From NCBI GenBank assembly GCA_009176605.1, contig SEYY01024935.1, positions 46,039 to 110,038 on the forward strand: 64,000 bases of DNA, in the 5' to 3' direction. The stretch comes from Armadillidium nasatum (Eukaryota; Arthropoda; Malacostraca; Isopoda; Armadillidiidae). Below the pieces are notes generated by a model that worked only from the letters and a program-made list of their open reading frames with translations, searched no databases and was not told the origin of the DNA. Of this stretch, positions 23,875 through 36,345 are shown piece after piece; position 1 is the stretch's first letter; every line of letters starts with the position of its first letter. The position numbers and the translations under genes were made by a program.

Positions 23875-25900
23875 ACATGAATACGGGAGATCAAGTCCCT
23901 CGAGCACCTGGCGTTGTAGCACCTTTAGAGGAGAAATGAGACGCCAATGTAACGTCGCAGTGAAAGAGGGTCAAGGGAGTTTGAAAGTAAGGGAGAGTTT
24001 TTAATCTTAGACTCAACCCTATAGAAAAGAAAGTTGGAACTTCAACCCCCTCCAAATGTTACAGAATTACTCCATGTAAGGATGGATAAGACCCTTATAT
24101 AATTGGAGTATAAAACAGAACCCTGAGGAAAACAACAATAACAAAAGAAGTCGCTCCAACAACAAGTGCTGATATAGAGCAATTTGAGCAAAACTAGACA
24201 TGAGTGAGTAAAGATGTTGAAAACTCGAAGAAAGGAAGCTTAGAGAGCAATCAAGTGTGCCACAGAGTCCAAAAACCTTGGATTTGTCAAGAGGCACCTC
24301 ACAAAACTCTCCGTAGTTCTTAAAGGCATAAAACCATGGATCAGCAAGATAGGAAAGTATGTTACAAATATACCTTTAGCTTTAAGTCATACTAATGATA
24401 CGATAAATGGGAATGAGATTTCAAATGATTCAGGAAATGAGTTTCAAATAATTTCAAAGATTTAAGTGAGAACGATATTTAGAAGGTTCAGATAGACTAC
24501 ACATCTTCAAGATCAGTTGAATATATGTGAACTTCCAGCATTGAGAAAAAGTATTAGTATTTAGGCACAGTGAGTAAAGTTGGATGAGAATAGGCTCCAG
24601 CTCGAAAGCACACTCTCGGAAAACATGAGGGCGAATGCATTTCAGGCCATTTGCCTTTCAAACGTTCATATATTTCAGGATCTCAAGCATCTGTAAAATA
24701 ACATGTAAAGACATAGAAAATCTGAGAGAAAAAGTAAGAGGAAGGATGCAGGAATTGTCCAGGGTGGAAATGGAAGAAAATAAGGAGGCTGAAGAGATTA
24801 GCCTTTTCAGCAGAAGAATTAGTTACAGATCCATTAGAGAAAACAACAGGAAGAAAAAGGATTTGCAAAAACTGTTAAAGATATATTTGGCAAGATGCCA
24901 GAAATTTTTATCAAAACCAAGGAAATCGGCGCACTTTCTTTTAGTGAAAATATGCTTGGCCTGTCGAATAATATCCCTGCAATGATTCAGAGCTGAATGA
25001 AAATGTGATAGGAGAATGTGAATATTTCCAAGCCCAAAACCCATTCTCTCTCACTTGTATGGCACGAAAGCAAGTACCATCGAACCATGGATTTTAGGGA
25101 GAGAAAGATAAAGACGGGATGAACCTGCGCATCTAAAGTGCCAGAAAGTGCCCTTAACGTAATGTAAAGCTACTGAAGAGAAGTATTATGCTTAAAAGCT
25201 TCAATATTGTGGCCAGTAACCGATAGGATATGTAATTATAATGAGTAGTAGTGGTAGAGAGTATTCAACAACTGATAACAACAATCTGAGATGTAAATTC
25301 CCTAATAAACTCTTCCATGTTATTAAGAATACTGAATGATTTAGCCTCCTCCACACTTGTATCAGTATGAGTGAGGTGTACATTGAAATTCTCTAAATAG
25401 AGTACCTCAGTATTGGATGCCAAGATTTAACAGTCTCGTGGGAGGTTGAAAGACATTCATAAAGAACTGGAAAATGTGTTCCATTAGGGGAGCAGTAAAA
25501 GAAAAGCATGATAACGAGAGTAGTAGCAAGACAGATTTTAAGCCATAAAACATTGAAATTAAGAGATTTAACATTTCCAAGGTGTGTTACTATTTGAAAA
25601 GCATGATAACGAGAGTAGTAGCAAGACAGATTTTTAAGCCATAAAACATTGAAATTAAGAGATCCAACATTTCCAAGGTGTGTTGCTATTTATATAGGAT
25701 AAGAAGACTTACATAGAAAATTATAAGATAAATTACTAGAAAAAGAATTTTTGAATAACTGTGTCTCAGACATAAGTAGAATGTTAGGATCAAAAGTAGA
25801 AAGGTGATGCTTAACATTCAAAATTATAACGTAGAACACGGACGCTACCGAACTAAATAAGAAACCTAACTCTGGGCCCACACAATATCCACTGGTACAA
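23875..25900 (-). mobile_element. LINE family A, decayed long copy
   Basis: Minus-strand copy of the LINE seen at 44172-45978. The C-terminal part is at 23875-24110. It is followed by a jump (the segment TATAAAACAG near 24110 lacks about 0.5 kb present in the other copy), then reverse transcriptase remnants, and at 25900-25500 the endonuclease N-terminal region (NPFILMSETQLF-like; LNFNVLWLKICLATT). Many stops and shifts. It lies within intron 2 of locus 2. Confidence 0.7.
25500..25690. repeat. 95-bp tandem duplication within the LINE
   Basis: GAAAAGCATGATAACGAGAG through CAAGGTGTGTT occurs twice in tandem (starting near 25503 and 25597) with only a few differences. The duplication is younger than the LINE insertion. 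Confidence 0.85.
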
Positions 25901-26073
25901 TCTCAAATGCAAGTACTAATAAATAAATTGATTATTCAAACTAGCAAAAAGTTTAAGCCCACCTAAAAAAAAGTTTAAAAATTCTTATTCGGTAATAATT
26001 AAGAATGATAAAACAAAATAACAATATACTAAACACTAACCAAAGTATATGATAAATAGATACATAAAACAAA

Positions 26074-26316
<243 letters not shown>

Positions 26317-26356
26317 GTAAATGTAATGTAATTATCTTCAAATATTTTATTCATAC

Positions 26357-26716
26357 CTGATTTTGATCCATGACACAAACATTGTCAAAAAGTTTGTCAT
26401 TCTCTGTGTCTTCTTTCTCAAAATCCAAAGGATCTTCTTTTACTTCAATATCTTCCTCCATACCATCAAATGGATCTTCTTTTACTTCAATATCTTCACC
26501 ATCAAATTGCTCTTCTCTTACTTCAATATCTTCACCATCAAATGGCTCTCGTTTTACTTCAATTTCTTCCTCCATAGCATCAAATGGTTCTTCTTTTACT
26601 TCAATATCTTCACCATCAAATGGCTCTTCTTTTACTTCAATATCTTCACCATCAAATGGCTCTTCTTTTACTTTAATTTCACTCTTCACTTCAACGGATT
26701 CGAAACAATTTGTCTC
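26357..26716 (-). CDS. Locus 2, acidic exon 2 with SUMO-motif repeats
   Basis: A 120-codon exon bounded by acceptor TTTTGAACAG (exon from 26716) and donor GTATGA (after 26357), both phase 0. After [13 protein letters not shown] come seven imperfect repeats of 12 to 14 residues of the type [12 protein letters not shown], ending [14 protein letters not shown]. Each repeat carries V-K-x-E or V-K-x-D (one V-R), the consensus for SUMO attachment. SUMOylation would be expected to promote transcriptional repression, but that is inference. The 36-bp DNA unit shows internal tandem growth. Confidence 0.75.
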
Positions 26717-26829
26717 CTGTTCAAAATATTTTGTAAAGAGTCAATTTTTTTCCACACTGATAAAAGATTACTATTAAAACTATCATTAAAAATTAATTAA
26801 AATTATTTTAATTAAATAAAAAAGGATTA

Positions 26830-27121
26830 CATATTCCCAATAATGTAATTTTTTTTTTTGAAAATTCTTCGAATGTTTTAATAAATTTCTTTACAGAAAA
26901 GTGTACTTGCCGTACATTAGTAACATTCTTGTATGAAACTTATTCAGAGTTTCAAACTTGGCAAAAGAATCAATTTTAAAAATATATCTATGAATAAATT
27001 AAAAGTAAAACAAATATTAAAATTAAAAATAAATATTTTTTTTTTAAATTTCAAAAAAAAAATAAAAAAATAAAAAAAATTATTGGGTTTTACTCAAATA
27101 ATAATAATAATAATAATAATA

Positions 27122-27173
<52 letters not shown>

Positions 27174-27320
27174 AATAAACATTATTTTTTTTAATTTTTC
27201 AAATGAAAAGGAAAAAAAAAAATAAATATAACAATTTTATAAGTAAGAATTAAGTTAATACATGTATTAAATAGTATAATACATAGTGTACCATTCGATT
27301 TCGGTCTCTGGTATGATCAT
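26830..27320. other. Intron 1 of locus 2, low complexity
   Basis: A- and T-rich sequence with an (AAT)n microsatellite at 27099-27180. No gene is seen. Confidence 0.6.
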
Positions 27321-27328
27321 ATAAGTAT

Positions 27329-27507
27329 TAGGGATGGAGTGAAGTATCGGTATCGGTATCGGCATATTTTCCGATACTGTATCGGTATCGGTATCGGCAA
27401 ATTTTTTGGATAAGAGTAAAGCATCGGTATCGGTAGTAGTATCGGCAAGTTTCGGCATGTTTTTAGGTATCGGTATCGGTAAAAATTTTGGTATCGCTCC
27501 ATCCCTA
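27329..27507. mobile_element. hAT-type MITE, GGTATC-rich, copy 1
   Basis: A 179-bp element with ends TAGGGATGGAGTGA and, reversed, TAGGGATGGAGCGA, flanked by a perfect 8-bp duplication ATAAGTAT (27321-27328 and 27508-27515). The interior is built of repeated GTATCG units. 8-bp duplications are the hAT hallmark. It is nearly identical to 59401-59575. Confidence 0.93.
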
Positions 27508-27657
27508 ATAAGTATCAAATTAATGGGCAAAAATTATTAAAATTTGCCCAGAACAAATCTTGGTGTATGAAAATCGTGATGATATCAAAAGTGTTGGAAA
27601 GAGATCGCCATTAACATCAAGGCATGAAATAACTCGCTTTTACATGCTTTGGAAGGT

Positions 27658-28215
27658 TGCCATCAACTGGGAGTCACAGGATCGATTACATGCCTAATGT
27701 TGCAATGAGGGTACCTGATTTATTGCAATGCACTTTCTCTTTTTGCATACCTGATAGTTGCCATCAACTGGGAGTCACAGGATCGATTACATGCCTAATG
27801 TTGCATGAGAGTACCTGATTTGTTGCAATGCTGCCATCAACTGGGAGTCACAGGATCGATTACATGCCTAATGTTGCATGAGAGTACCTGATTTGTTGCA
27901 ATTCTGCCATCAACTGGGAGTCACAGGATCGATTACATGCCTAATGTTGCATGAGAGTACCTGATTTGTTGCAATGCTGCCATCAACTGGGAGTCACAGG
28001 ATCGATTACATGCCTAATGTTGCAATGAGAGTACCTGATTTGTTGCAATGCTGCCATCAACTGGGAGTCACAGGATCGATTACATGCCTAATGTTGCATG
28101 AGAGTACCTGATTTGTTGCAATGCTGCCATCAACTGGGAGTCACAGGATCGATTACATGCCTAATGTTGCAATGAGAGTACCTGATTTGTTGCAATGCAC
28201 TTTCTCTTTTTGCAT
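27658..28215. repeat. 73-bp minisatellite, seven copies
   Basis: GCCATCAACTGGGAGTCACA begins seven units in direct tandem. The units are nearly identical. The first and last carry an extra block (CACTTTCTCTTTTTGCATACC), so the array grew from the inside of a larger duplicated unit. It is noncoding and lies in intron 1 of locus 2. Confidence 0.95.
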
Positions 28216-28517
28216 ACCCCATAGGAAGGTCAGGTAACCTCGGTAGCTACAGTCCCTCGGAAATTACCTGACTTTCAAAGGAGGATTCATTTTGTACATG
28301 CTGACGTTAGTTGTGTGCCAAGTGACGCCACCCTGCTGAAATTAGCCGGTTCGGAGTTCTTCGTTTATCTAAAGGAATTACGAACTTATGACCAGTACTT
28401 TGATATTTTAAAAACATATCTGGGACCGAGAGCGAGTGGGATACCCTGTAATATCTTAAAACATTGATTTTAACTTTAAATATATGAAAATGTAAACAGA
28501 TATGCAAAATTCTTGTA

Positions 28518-28729
28518 CAGTCGTGAACAGAAGTTCGTTCCTATTAAGCTGGAAATAAATATTTATATAAAATGGAGATCATTTCAGGTTCAGCCAATCA
28601 CAGTTCAATTAAGCCCCGCTGAATGTTTTTATTTTATTTTTATTCAAAATAGAGCTTTTATGAAATGATCTCCATTTTATATAAATATTTATTTCCAGCC
28701 TAATAGGAACGAACTTCTGTTCACGACTG
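28518..28729. mobile_element. Palindromic Tc1/mariner-type MITE
   Basis: A 212-bp foldback element. The terminal inverted repeats of 69 bp start CAGTCGTGAACAGAAGTTCG and differ at a single position. TA flanks both ends (28516-28517, 28730-28731). It has no coding capacity. CAGT ends and the TA target point to the Tc1/mariner superfamily. The near-perfect arms imply a recent insertion. Confidence 0.92.
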
Positions 28730-28971
28730 TACATTAAATTTAGAGAGAGCTCTTTAATTTAGATTCACAAACAATCTTTTCTCCAGTTTCTGGATAATTC
28801 GATTTCGTCTTGGCGTATTTTTGACCCCATCGTCTTAAACACTTTCACTCAATAGAAGGAGGAGAAGAGATATTTACAACCTAATATATGTATATTAATC
28901 AGCACAATAATTGACAGAAAAGTGACGATGACAATTGGGAAAAATATACAGAAGACTATTAATCATCCCGT

Positions 28972-30015
<1,044 letters not shown>

Positions 30016-30571
30016 AGTGTTAATTTTGTACTGATCAGTTACTGGGTGATAGTGTCTTAACTGTGGTAGTGGAAGAATGGTTGATACTTTGAGAGTAAAG
30101 TACTTGACCCATACGTAAGAAATTATATGGAAGAAACATTTCTTTGTGGCAAACATGAAGGATCCCCAATATCTTGGTTACAAGTTGTTTTTCTATTTGA
30201 AATTTTTAACCTATAGGAATTAGTTTTGCTACTAAAGATATTTTGGTATTAGCTTAATAACTTTCACCAACTCACCTATCAAACTATGGTTTTGGCTATA
30301 ATTTTTTTTAGCGACTTATATGGCACATTGGAAGGAAATTTATTAATATATTTTCTTACTTTAATTTATTGGAAGAAAAATGAACACATGCACAGGAAAG
30401 GTTGGCAGAAAAATTCACGTATTACAAGTTCCATACTCAGTACAACACAAATCTAGGTTAAGTTAGCTTACAGTTTGTTCCATTTAACCTAGGTTAATAA
30501 GATAGTTAAGAACAATAACAAAAATAATAACAATGAATAATAATAATTATTATAATTAAAGCTTTTCATAC

Positions 30572-30739
30572 CTGAATTTCTTCTAATTTTGAAAGTTTTT
30601 CTAAATGAACATTAAAAATTTCATCTTCATCAGTACTCTCCAAAACTTCTTCCTTAATTTCCAACTCATTTTTTATATCCATTTTTATTTAATATGAGAG
30701 GGAAAAAAAAAAAAATTTTTTTTCCAACTCAAAATTTCT
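30572..30739 (-). CDS. Locus 2, leader exon (coding 30682 to 30572)
   Basis: The ATG at 30682 opens 37 codons, MDIKNELEIKEEVLESTDED through KLEEIQ, ending in phase 0 at donor CAG/GTATGA. The exon starts after an acceptor (CTTCTTTCAG) at 30740, leaving a 57-nt 5' UTR, so a noncoding exon lies further upstream as in loci 1 and 3. The leader is acidic, has a psi-K-x-E motif (IKEE) and no known fold. Its role is presumably that of the N-terminal tail of the zinc-finger protein encoded by the exons at 26716-26357 and 23368-22400. Confidence 0.75.
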
Positions 30740-30837
30740 CTGAAAGAAGAAAAGTTTACTTTATAAATCCTAATATATTCTTTATTAGGTAACATTAAAA
30801 AAAATTTGAGTTCATAATAATACAAATTTTCAAATTT

Positions 30838-32270
30838 TTTACTGTGAGACGTGCTCTATACAGGGATGAACAACACTCCTATAACGAGCAAATAACTGGG
30901 GTAGAGTGAAGAAATTCTGAAAACGTCTCAGAACACCTAAGCCTCTTAGAAGCTTGTTTAGAAAGAAAAGTAATCTGATCTTTCAAAGAAAGATCACAAG
31001 AGAAAGAAACACAAAGAATATTAAGGAGAGATGAAGGTTTGAGTTGTGTGCTTTCGGAAAAGATATCATAGTTGTGTGAAAGGTTGTGTCAAGTATAGAG
31101 ATGGAGGAATTGATTTTTTTGAGGCACTGAAAACGACCATGTTTTCTCTGCCCCAATTTGAAATACGAGAAAGATCATTGGTCAGATGCTCCAAGGCATT
31201 GCATTTATTAACTGCTGTTGGCGCCTTTCAAACTGAAAGGAGTAATGAAGGGTAGAGTCATTGGCATAGGAGTGGATAAGAGATGAAGTAACAGAGAGAA
31301 GGCCAATAAGAAAAGAAAAAAAAATGTTGAGGATTGGACAGATCCTTGAGGAACACCACTATTAATAAATTTAAAGGATTAACAGTGGCCATCTACAACA
31401 GCTGTTATAAAACAACCAGAAAGCAACAGAGAGAAGGATAGATTCCGAAAGAGGGAAGTCTGGAAATCAAAGTTTCATGCCAGACTCTATCAAAAATTTT
31501 TGATATGTCCAGTGCTACAGCAAAAGAATCATCAAAATGTCAAAGAGCGGAGGACCACGAGTCAGAGAGAAGGATTTCGAAGAGCGAAGTACAAGAGTCA
31601 GAGAGAAGGGAAAGATCACCAATAGGGGGTGCTTTACGAAAGTCATACTGGCGATTTAAGATTAGAAATACCTCAATCAAAACAGCAAAAAACTTCACTG
31701 AAAAAAAATGTCGAAGAGTTGACCAAGAGTCAGATAGAAAGGAAAGATCACAAGTCGATAATTCCTTACAGAAGTGATACTGGAAATCTGAGATAAGAAG
31801 ATTTAAGTGGTTTCCAAATATACCTGTTGAATTCTGCATGTGTAGTTGGGCTTGGTATCTTTGCATGAATGAACTGATAACTAGGGAAGGGATAGACCTA
31901 GTCTTTTGTGCATGTACTAGTATTGTTATTGTTATTATTATTATTTGTTTGGACTGGGACAGTCTCGATAGGCCCTTGTGGCTTCTAAATTTTCCTATGT
32001 TCCTATGATTAGGTTAGAGAACTTTAAAAGGAACAGAGGTTAAAGTGACAGAATGATAATGGGAGGGCTCAGAGGAATCCTACTTTTTTTATCATATTAA
32101 ATGAGCACGTGTATTGAGCAGGAGTTAAAGGCTGAAGTTGACGAATATGAAGACTAAATGCAAGCTCAGAAGCAGAAATTTTGAGAACCACAGGAGGGAT
32201 ATTAAATTAGGTCTATGACTTTTGAGATTTTAGTTCAAGAGAGTGCAGAAATACCTTTTGAAGAGATGAT
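30838..32270 (-). mobile_element. LINE family B, decayed copy with nested insertion
   Basis: Minus-strand copy matching 49669-51853, for example the stretches encoding the C-terminal and RT parts. It is interrupted at 31829-32011 by the 3' end of a CR1-type LINE in the opposite orientation. Stops and shifts are frequent. Confidence 0.75.
31829..32011 (+). mobile_element. CR1-type LINE 3' end nested in LINE B
   Basis: Carries the CR1-family 3' UTR shared with 37090-37275 and 37950-38120 (ACTGATAACTAGGGA, GACAGTCTCGATAGGCCC, TTGTGGCTTCTAA) and ends in two TTCCTATG-type octamers. Short octamer tails are typical of CR1-clade LINEs. Confidence 0.75.
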
Positions 32271-32279
32271 TTTTTTAAG

Positions 32280-33290
32280 CATAAAGAAAAAAAAAATCAA
32301 CAATAATACAAACATCCTTGGAAATAATTAAAAATGGCAATGTTCAGTCTAGAAAACTGAAGGAAATAAGACTAAAACAAAGCTGTACATAGCTATTTAA
32401 AAATACTGTATGAATAAAAGAATGTTTTACTGCATTATTAAGCATTACTTCCATTTTTGTCAGCTCCACATTGGGCCAATGTTTTAAAATACTCAACACC
32501 AATTTTGCAACTCTGGCTCTGGTTAAATCATTTAACATTATGTGGTTCCAGCTTTGGATCTTAACTCTTGAACCACATTATTTTTTAAGACACAAGTTAA
32601 AAATTTATTTTGCTTCGACCTTGGCTCCATCCAAAAGTTTTTCTGACTCTGAAGTCTTGCTTAAAATGTACTAGAAATAATGAAATAAAATAGTCTTAAT
32701 AAAATGTAGGATTAATTTACAGAAATGAACATGGATATGAAATTTAAAAAAAAAAAAAAAAAGTTATAAGAAATAATTGAGAAATTTGAAAATTCTGCAG
32801 GTCACTTTTTGAATTTGTGTAAATTTTTCAAACTTGGTAGTGTTAATAAAAAATTTTTTTTTCTCCAAGGAAAATTGGGTTTTAAACTTCTGTAGGGTTA
32901 AAGATGCCATTTATACTTCTCAGAAAATTTTTCCAAGTGTAAAGATCACGTTCTGTGATTTAGTTTCTTATCTAGCAGACAAAATAGCTCTGCCAGTAAT
33001 ATTTAGGCTGAATAATTTGCTAAATTAGAATTCATGAGATTACGCCTCTATGCTAATTAATGAGAAGGGTCCGGCATCAGAACCAAGGCCAACAAAAATC
33101 AAAAATTCACTTCCCTTAATAGGTTCAGACAATAGTTTCTTTGTCCTAAATAAACAAGGATTGTCAAAGACAAAACAGACTATATTGATGAGTCTCACAA
33201 CAACAATAAGGTTAAAAACTCCTTGAGAGTTTTGGTGTGTGCTAAATTCCTTCATTTGAATTAGGAGTCCCTCGTAATAAGAACTCTAAA
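32280..33290. other. AT-rich stretch, no gene assigned
   Basis: Contains short open frames on both strands (for example RARVAKLVLSILKHWPNVEL on minus near 32510, and a plus-strand frame at 32834-33028), but none has splice borders or a recognisable domain. An A run lies at 32743-32762. Confidence 0.4.
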
Positions 33291-33296
33291 AAGAAA

Positions 33297-33351
33297 CCTT
33301 TCAAGTGCTCACAGTGTGATTAAACTATTAACACTGCGAGCACTTGAAAGG
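33297..33351. repeat. Inverted pair of zinc-finger coding sequence (hairpin)
   Basis: CCTTTCAAGTGCTCACAGTG (33297-33316) is repeated in inverse orientation at 33332-33351 with one difference. Each arm encodes the (K/R)PFKCSQC part of a C2H2 finger on its own strand, so the duplication arose from zinc-finger DNA. Confidence 0.8.
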
Positions 33352-33425
33352 TCTCTCTCCAGAATGAGTAAAAACTTCTTTCTTGTGATCAGACATCTAA
33401 TATCATGAAAATGGACAAAGTGGAA
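33325..33425 (-). pseudogene. C2H2 zinc-finger fragment
   Basis: Minus strand reads MSDHKKEVFTHSGERPFKCS and then a Cys and a stop. It has a typical finger end and TGERP-like linker, unlike the ANVKL linkers of locus 2. It is a relic of a different zinc-finger gene, with no intact finger. Confidence 0.6.
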
Positions 33426-33629
33426 ATGAACATCCCGTCTGGCCTTCGTTTCATAATAACTTGTATTCACCCTGAAAAAATAAATAAATAAATATAAAGA
33501 TTTGTATGAAATTAATTTCACTATCTGGAGGATTTTATCTTCTACTTAAATATAAAATGGTAGGATTTTAAAGATTAAATTTTATAAAATGTGTTTATTT
33601 GCTCTAAATTAAATTAAATTAAATTATAT

Positions 33630-33631
33630 AT

Positions 33632-33689
<58 letters not shown>

Positions 33690-33702
33690 TATATATAAAA
33701 TA

Positions 33703-33768
<66 letters not shown>

Positions 33769-33795
33769 ATATATATAAATTATATATATATATAT

Positions 33796-33880
<85 letters not shown>
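33630..33880. repeat. Compound TA-rich microsatellite
   Basis: About 250 bp of TA with many TTA/AAA interruptions, so older or less homogeneous than the perfect arrays elsewhere. Confidence 0.95.
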
Positions 33881-33881
<1 letters not shown>

Positions 33882-33889
33882 CTTGGGTT

Positions 33890-34480
33890 CAGGTATAAGT
33901 ACTTGTACCTATATTTAGGTACAAATCCTTAAGGTTTCAAAAATTAAAGGTACCATACTTGTACTTAGGCCTAATATGTTCTTAGAAAAATTCAAAGTAC
34001 TTTTATGAAAAAGTTAAATTTTAAAAGTAAAATTTCTAATAAATATTTTTCTTGAAAAGATAAAATGTAGGTCTGATCATCATATCTTTTTCTCTCCTTG
34101 AATAGGGCAATGACAGAGAGATGTGAATTTTTTTAATAATAATAATAAAAAACAAAAAAATATTAAGACTTTATATAAAGGTTCTTGAAATGTCTTGCTT
34201 CTCTCCGTAAGCTCTACAAAATTTTAAGCTGCCTCCCCTTGCCTGAAAGCTGGCAACACCCATGGTGGTATATATGCCTTTTTATATATTTATTATTTTA
34301 ATTATTTTTGTGGTAAAATAAGCATTTTCTAGCTTTAAAAAATTCAAAAAAATATAAAAATATATAAAATATTAATTATATATTATATACGTACAAAGAC
34401 TTGTACATATCAAAAATGAAGCTATGGCAGTACTTGTTTGAGCTAGTTTGTCTACTTAAGATCAAACACTGCACACTATT
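33890..34480. other. AT-rich stretch with GTAC-rich start, no gene seen
   Basis: 33895-33990 is rich in GTACTT/AGGTAC words and may be part of an unclassified repeat. Nothing coding was recognised. Confidence 0.4.
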
Positions 34481-34489
34481 GGCTGATTT

Positions 34490-34588
34490 TCACCATTTTT
34501 TTTTTTTTTTTTTTGACCCACTGTGACCTCCAATATATATTATTACAGCCAAATGGGGGGTAATGATCCCCAGGTTGAGAAACCCTGT
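34490..34588. repeat. Possible hAT element terminus
   Basis: Read on the minus strand it starts CAGGGTTTCTCAACCTGGGG, a terminus of the type common in hAT elements. The mate terminus and a target duplication were not found. Confidence 0.35.
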
Positions 34589-35289
34589 TTTAGAGATTCA
34601 GTATGCCTATATTCTATCCAACAAAATTTAATATTTTAATATTTAATTCAAAATATTTATATTTTTAATGTAGATGATTTCTATTGATAGTTTTTATATG
34701 GATGTTGTGTGTTGCAAAAGTGATTAATTTACCTTTGCTAATATTTGAAATTATCAAAGAGAATTCGATGATGCAACAAATCTTGAGGGAAAGAACACAG
34801 GAACCGATAAGTAAAAACAAAAGAACAAAGAAAAAGGTGAGTAACCTACATTCAATAAATGATTTTTGTATATTTATCTTTGGTAAATGTGTCTTACACG
34901 ATGGTCATTATTTTTCTTTTGTATATCAAAATTACGAAGACAAATTCTTTTGAATTTTTTTTTTTAGGTTAATTGAACAGTGGAAAATGATTTTGTAAAC
35001 TAAAAACACAAAAAAAAATTTAAAAATTAACAAAGAGTAATATGTAAGATGATTTAACAACACACTGTACTACTTTAATGATATATTATCATTTAGGCTT
35101 TGCTAGATCAGTGTTGGAGGGAATTTTATGGCTACTTTGGAGAGAACAAAAAATTTAAAGAAAAAAATTTTTTTTTTCCTTAATATATTGACATTTTGAA
35201 GACAAAATATTATGAAATAAAGTATATTAAGTATTTTAAATTATTTAAAACTTTTTTTAATATTAAATACATATACATAAAAATTTTTA

Positions 35290-35524
35290 TTACCACCACT
35301 CACAGGTCAGAGGGTATAGGGAATGGAGCTCCAGGAAGACAAATGTTTGTGTACAATACATTTGCATCTTGTATTATAATATGCATAAATACTAAGAAGA
35401 ATATTTTATGAAAAGATTAATTTAACTTAAATATTACAGTAAAGTAAATGCATGGCACATGATCATTTATCTACAGTGGGCTCTACCCCTGGTACCCCCT
35501 GACCTGTGAGTGGTGATGATAAAA
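35290..35524. mobile_element. TIR-bounded MITE-like element
   Basis: The left end CACCACTCACAGGTCAG and the right end CTGACCTGTGAGTGGTG are reverse complements, with a further imperfect GGGTA..AGGG match. It is about 235 bp and noncoding. Target duplications are not clear. Confidence 0.65.
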
Positions 35525-36047
35525 TTATATATATAATAAAATTGTTTTAAATAATTTAATATGCATAATTTATTTTATTTCATTGGATGTTCAACACTGG
35601 TAATAACACTCAAATTGGTATTAATTTGATCTGGTTCGATACCTCTCTATTTTTCACTATATTGAAATTATGAAGTTAAAATATGCTGAAATGCATTCTA
35701 CACATACGGTACTTTTCTTTCACAGAAGAGTAATATAAATACACAATAAAAAGAAAAAAAAAATATTTATGCTTTGATATGAAATTTACTGTCTTTTAAA
35801 CTGTCCAATTATTTCTTTACAAACACAAATTTGGCAATGTTCAGACTCTGACATCTCCATTTTCTATATTTAAAAAATGGAATTAAATGGCAAACTAAAG
35901 TAAAATTAGGTAGGTATGTGTGTGTATTAAATTTTTTTATACAATTTTAAACGCTCATATATATATTTATGAATTTTGATAAAAAAAATTTTTTTTATTA
36001 GATTTCCTAATAGAAATATTCAAATGACTCATAAAAAAAAAAAAATA

Positions 36048-36050
<3 letters not shown>

Positions 36051-36130
<80 letters not shown>

Positions 36131-36133
36131 ATA
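36051..36133. repeat. (TA)n microsatellite
   Basis: About 80 bp with TAATATA breaks, directly before a copy of repeat R. 35530-36050 shows nothing assignable. Confidence 0.95.
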
Positions 36134-36134
36134 G

Positions 36135-36345
36135 TAATAAACCTGTATCACACAGCAACTTCATTCAGGTTATGATAAGTCGAAGTACGCTAGAAAACAA
36201 TAATAATAATAATAATAATAATAATAGGCATAAATGAAATAAAAGCTAAATTATAATACTAATGTAAAAAATTTACATTGATATATCAATATTTCCATAT
36301 ATCGAAGGTCAGACCACCTCTTAACCTTTACCCCTTTAATTACAG
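36135..36345 (+). repeat. Repeat R copy
   Basis: Shares CAGGTTATGATAAGTC, GTACGCTAGAAAAC and an ATATATCGA-rich tail ending GGTCAGACCACCTCTTAACC with the copy at 11222-11705. It contains an (AAT)n run. Beyond it, 36350-36890 is AT-rich with no gene seen. Confidence 0.6.

Noticed and set aside
26363-26800. Plus-strand frames rich in Ser/Ile or Phe/Tyr opposite locus 2 exon 2
   Set aside because: Antisense shadows of the acidic repeat exon, which has proper splice sites on the minus strand.
27658-28215. Regularly spaced direct repeats that could suggest a CRISPR array
   Set aside because: The whole 73-bp unit is repeated with no unique spacers. It is a minisatellite in a eukaryotic intron.
32344-32538. 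Minus-strand frame with RARVAKLVLSILKHWPNVEL
   Set aside because: Protein-like for about 20 residues, but there are no splice borders and no recognisable family.
34684-34853. Possible small exon ending TKKK/GTGAGT on the plus strand
   Set aside because: The donor looks good, but no acceptor, ATG context, domain or partner exon could be found.
35820-35865. Minus-strand MEMSESEHCQICVCKE start as a zinc-binding exon
   Set aside because: Only about 24 codons before a stop, without clear splice sites or a domain match.
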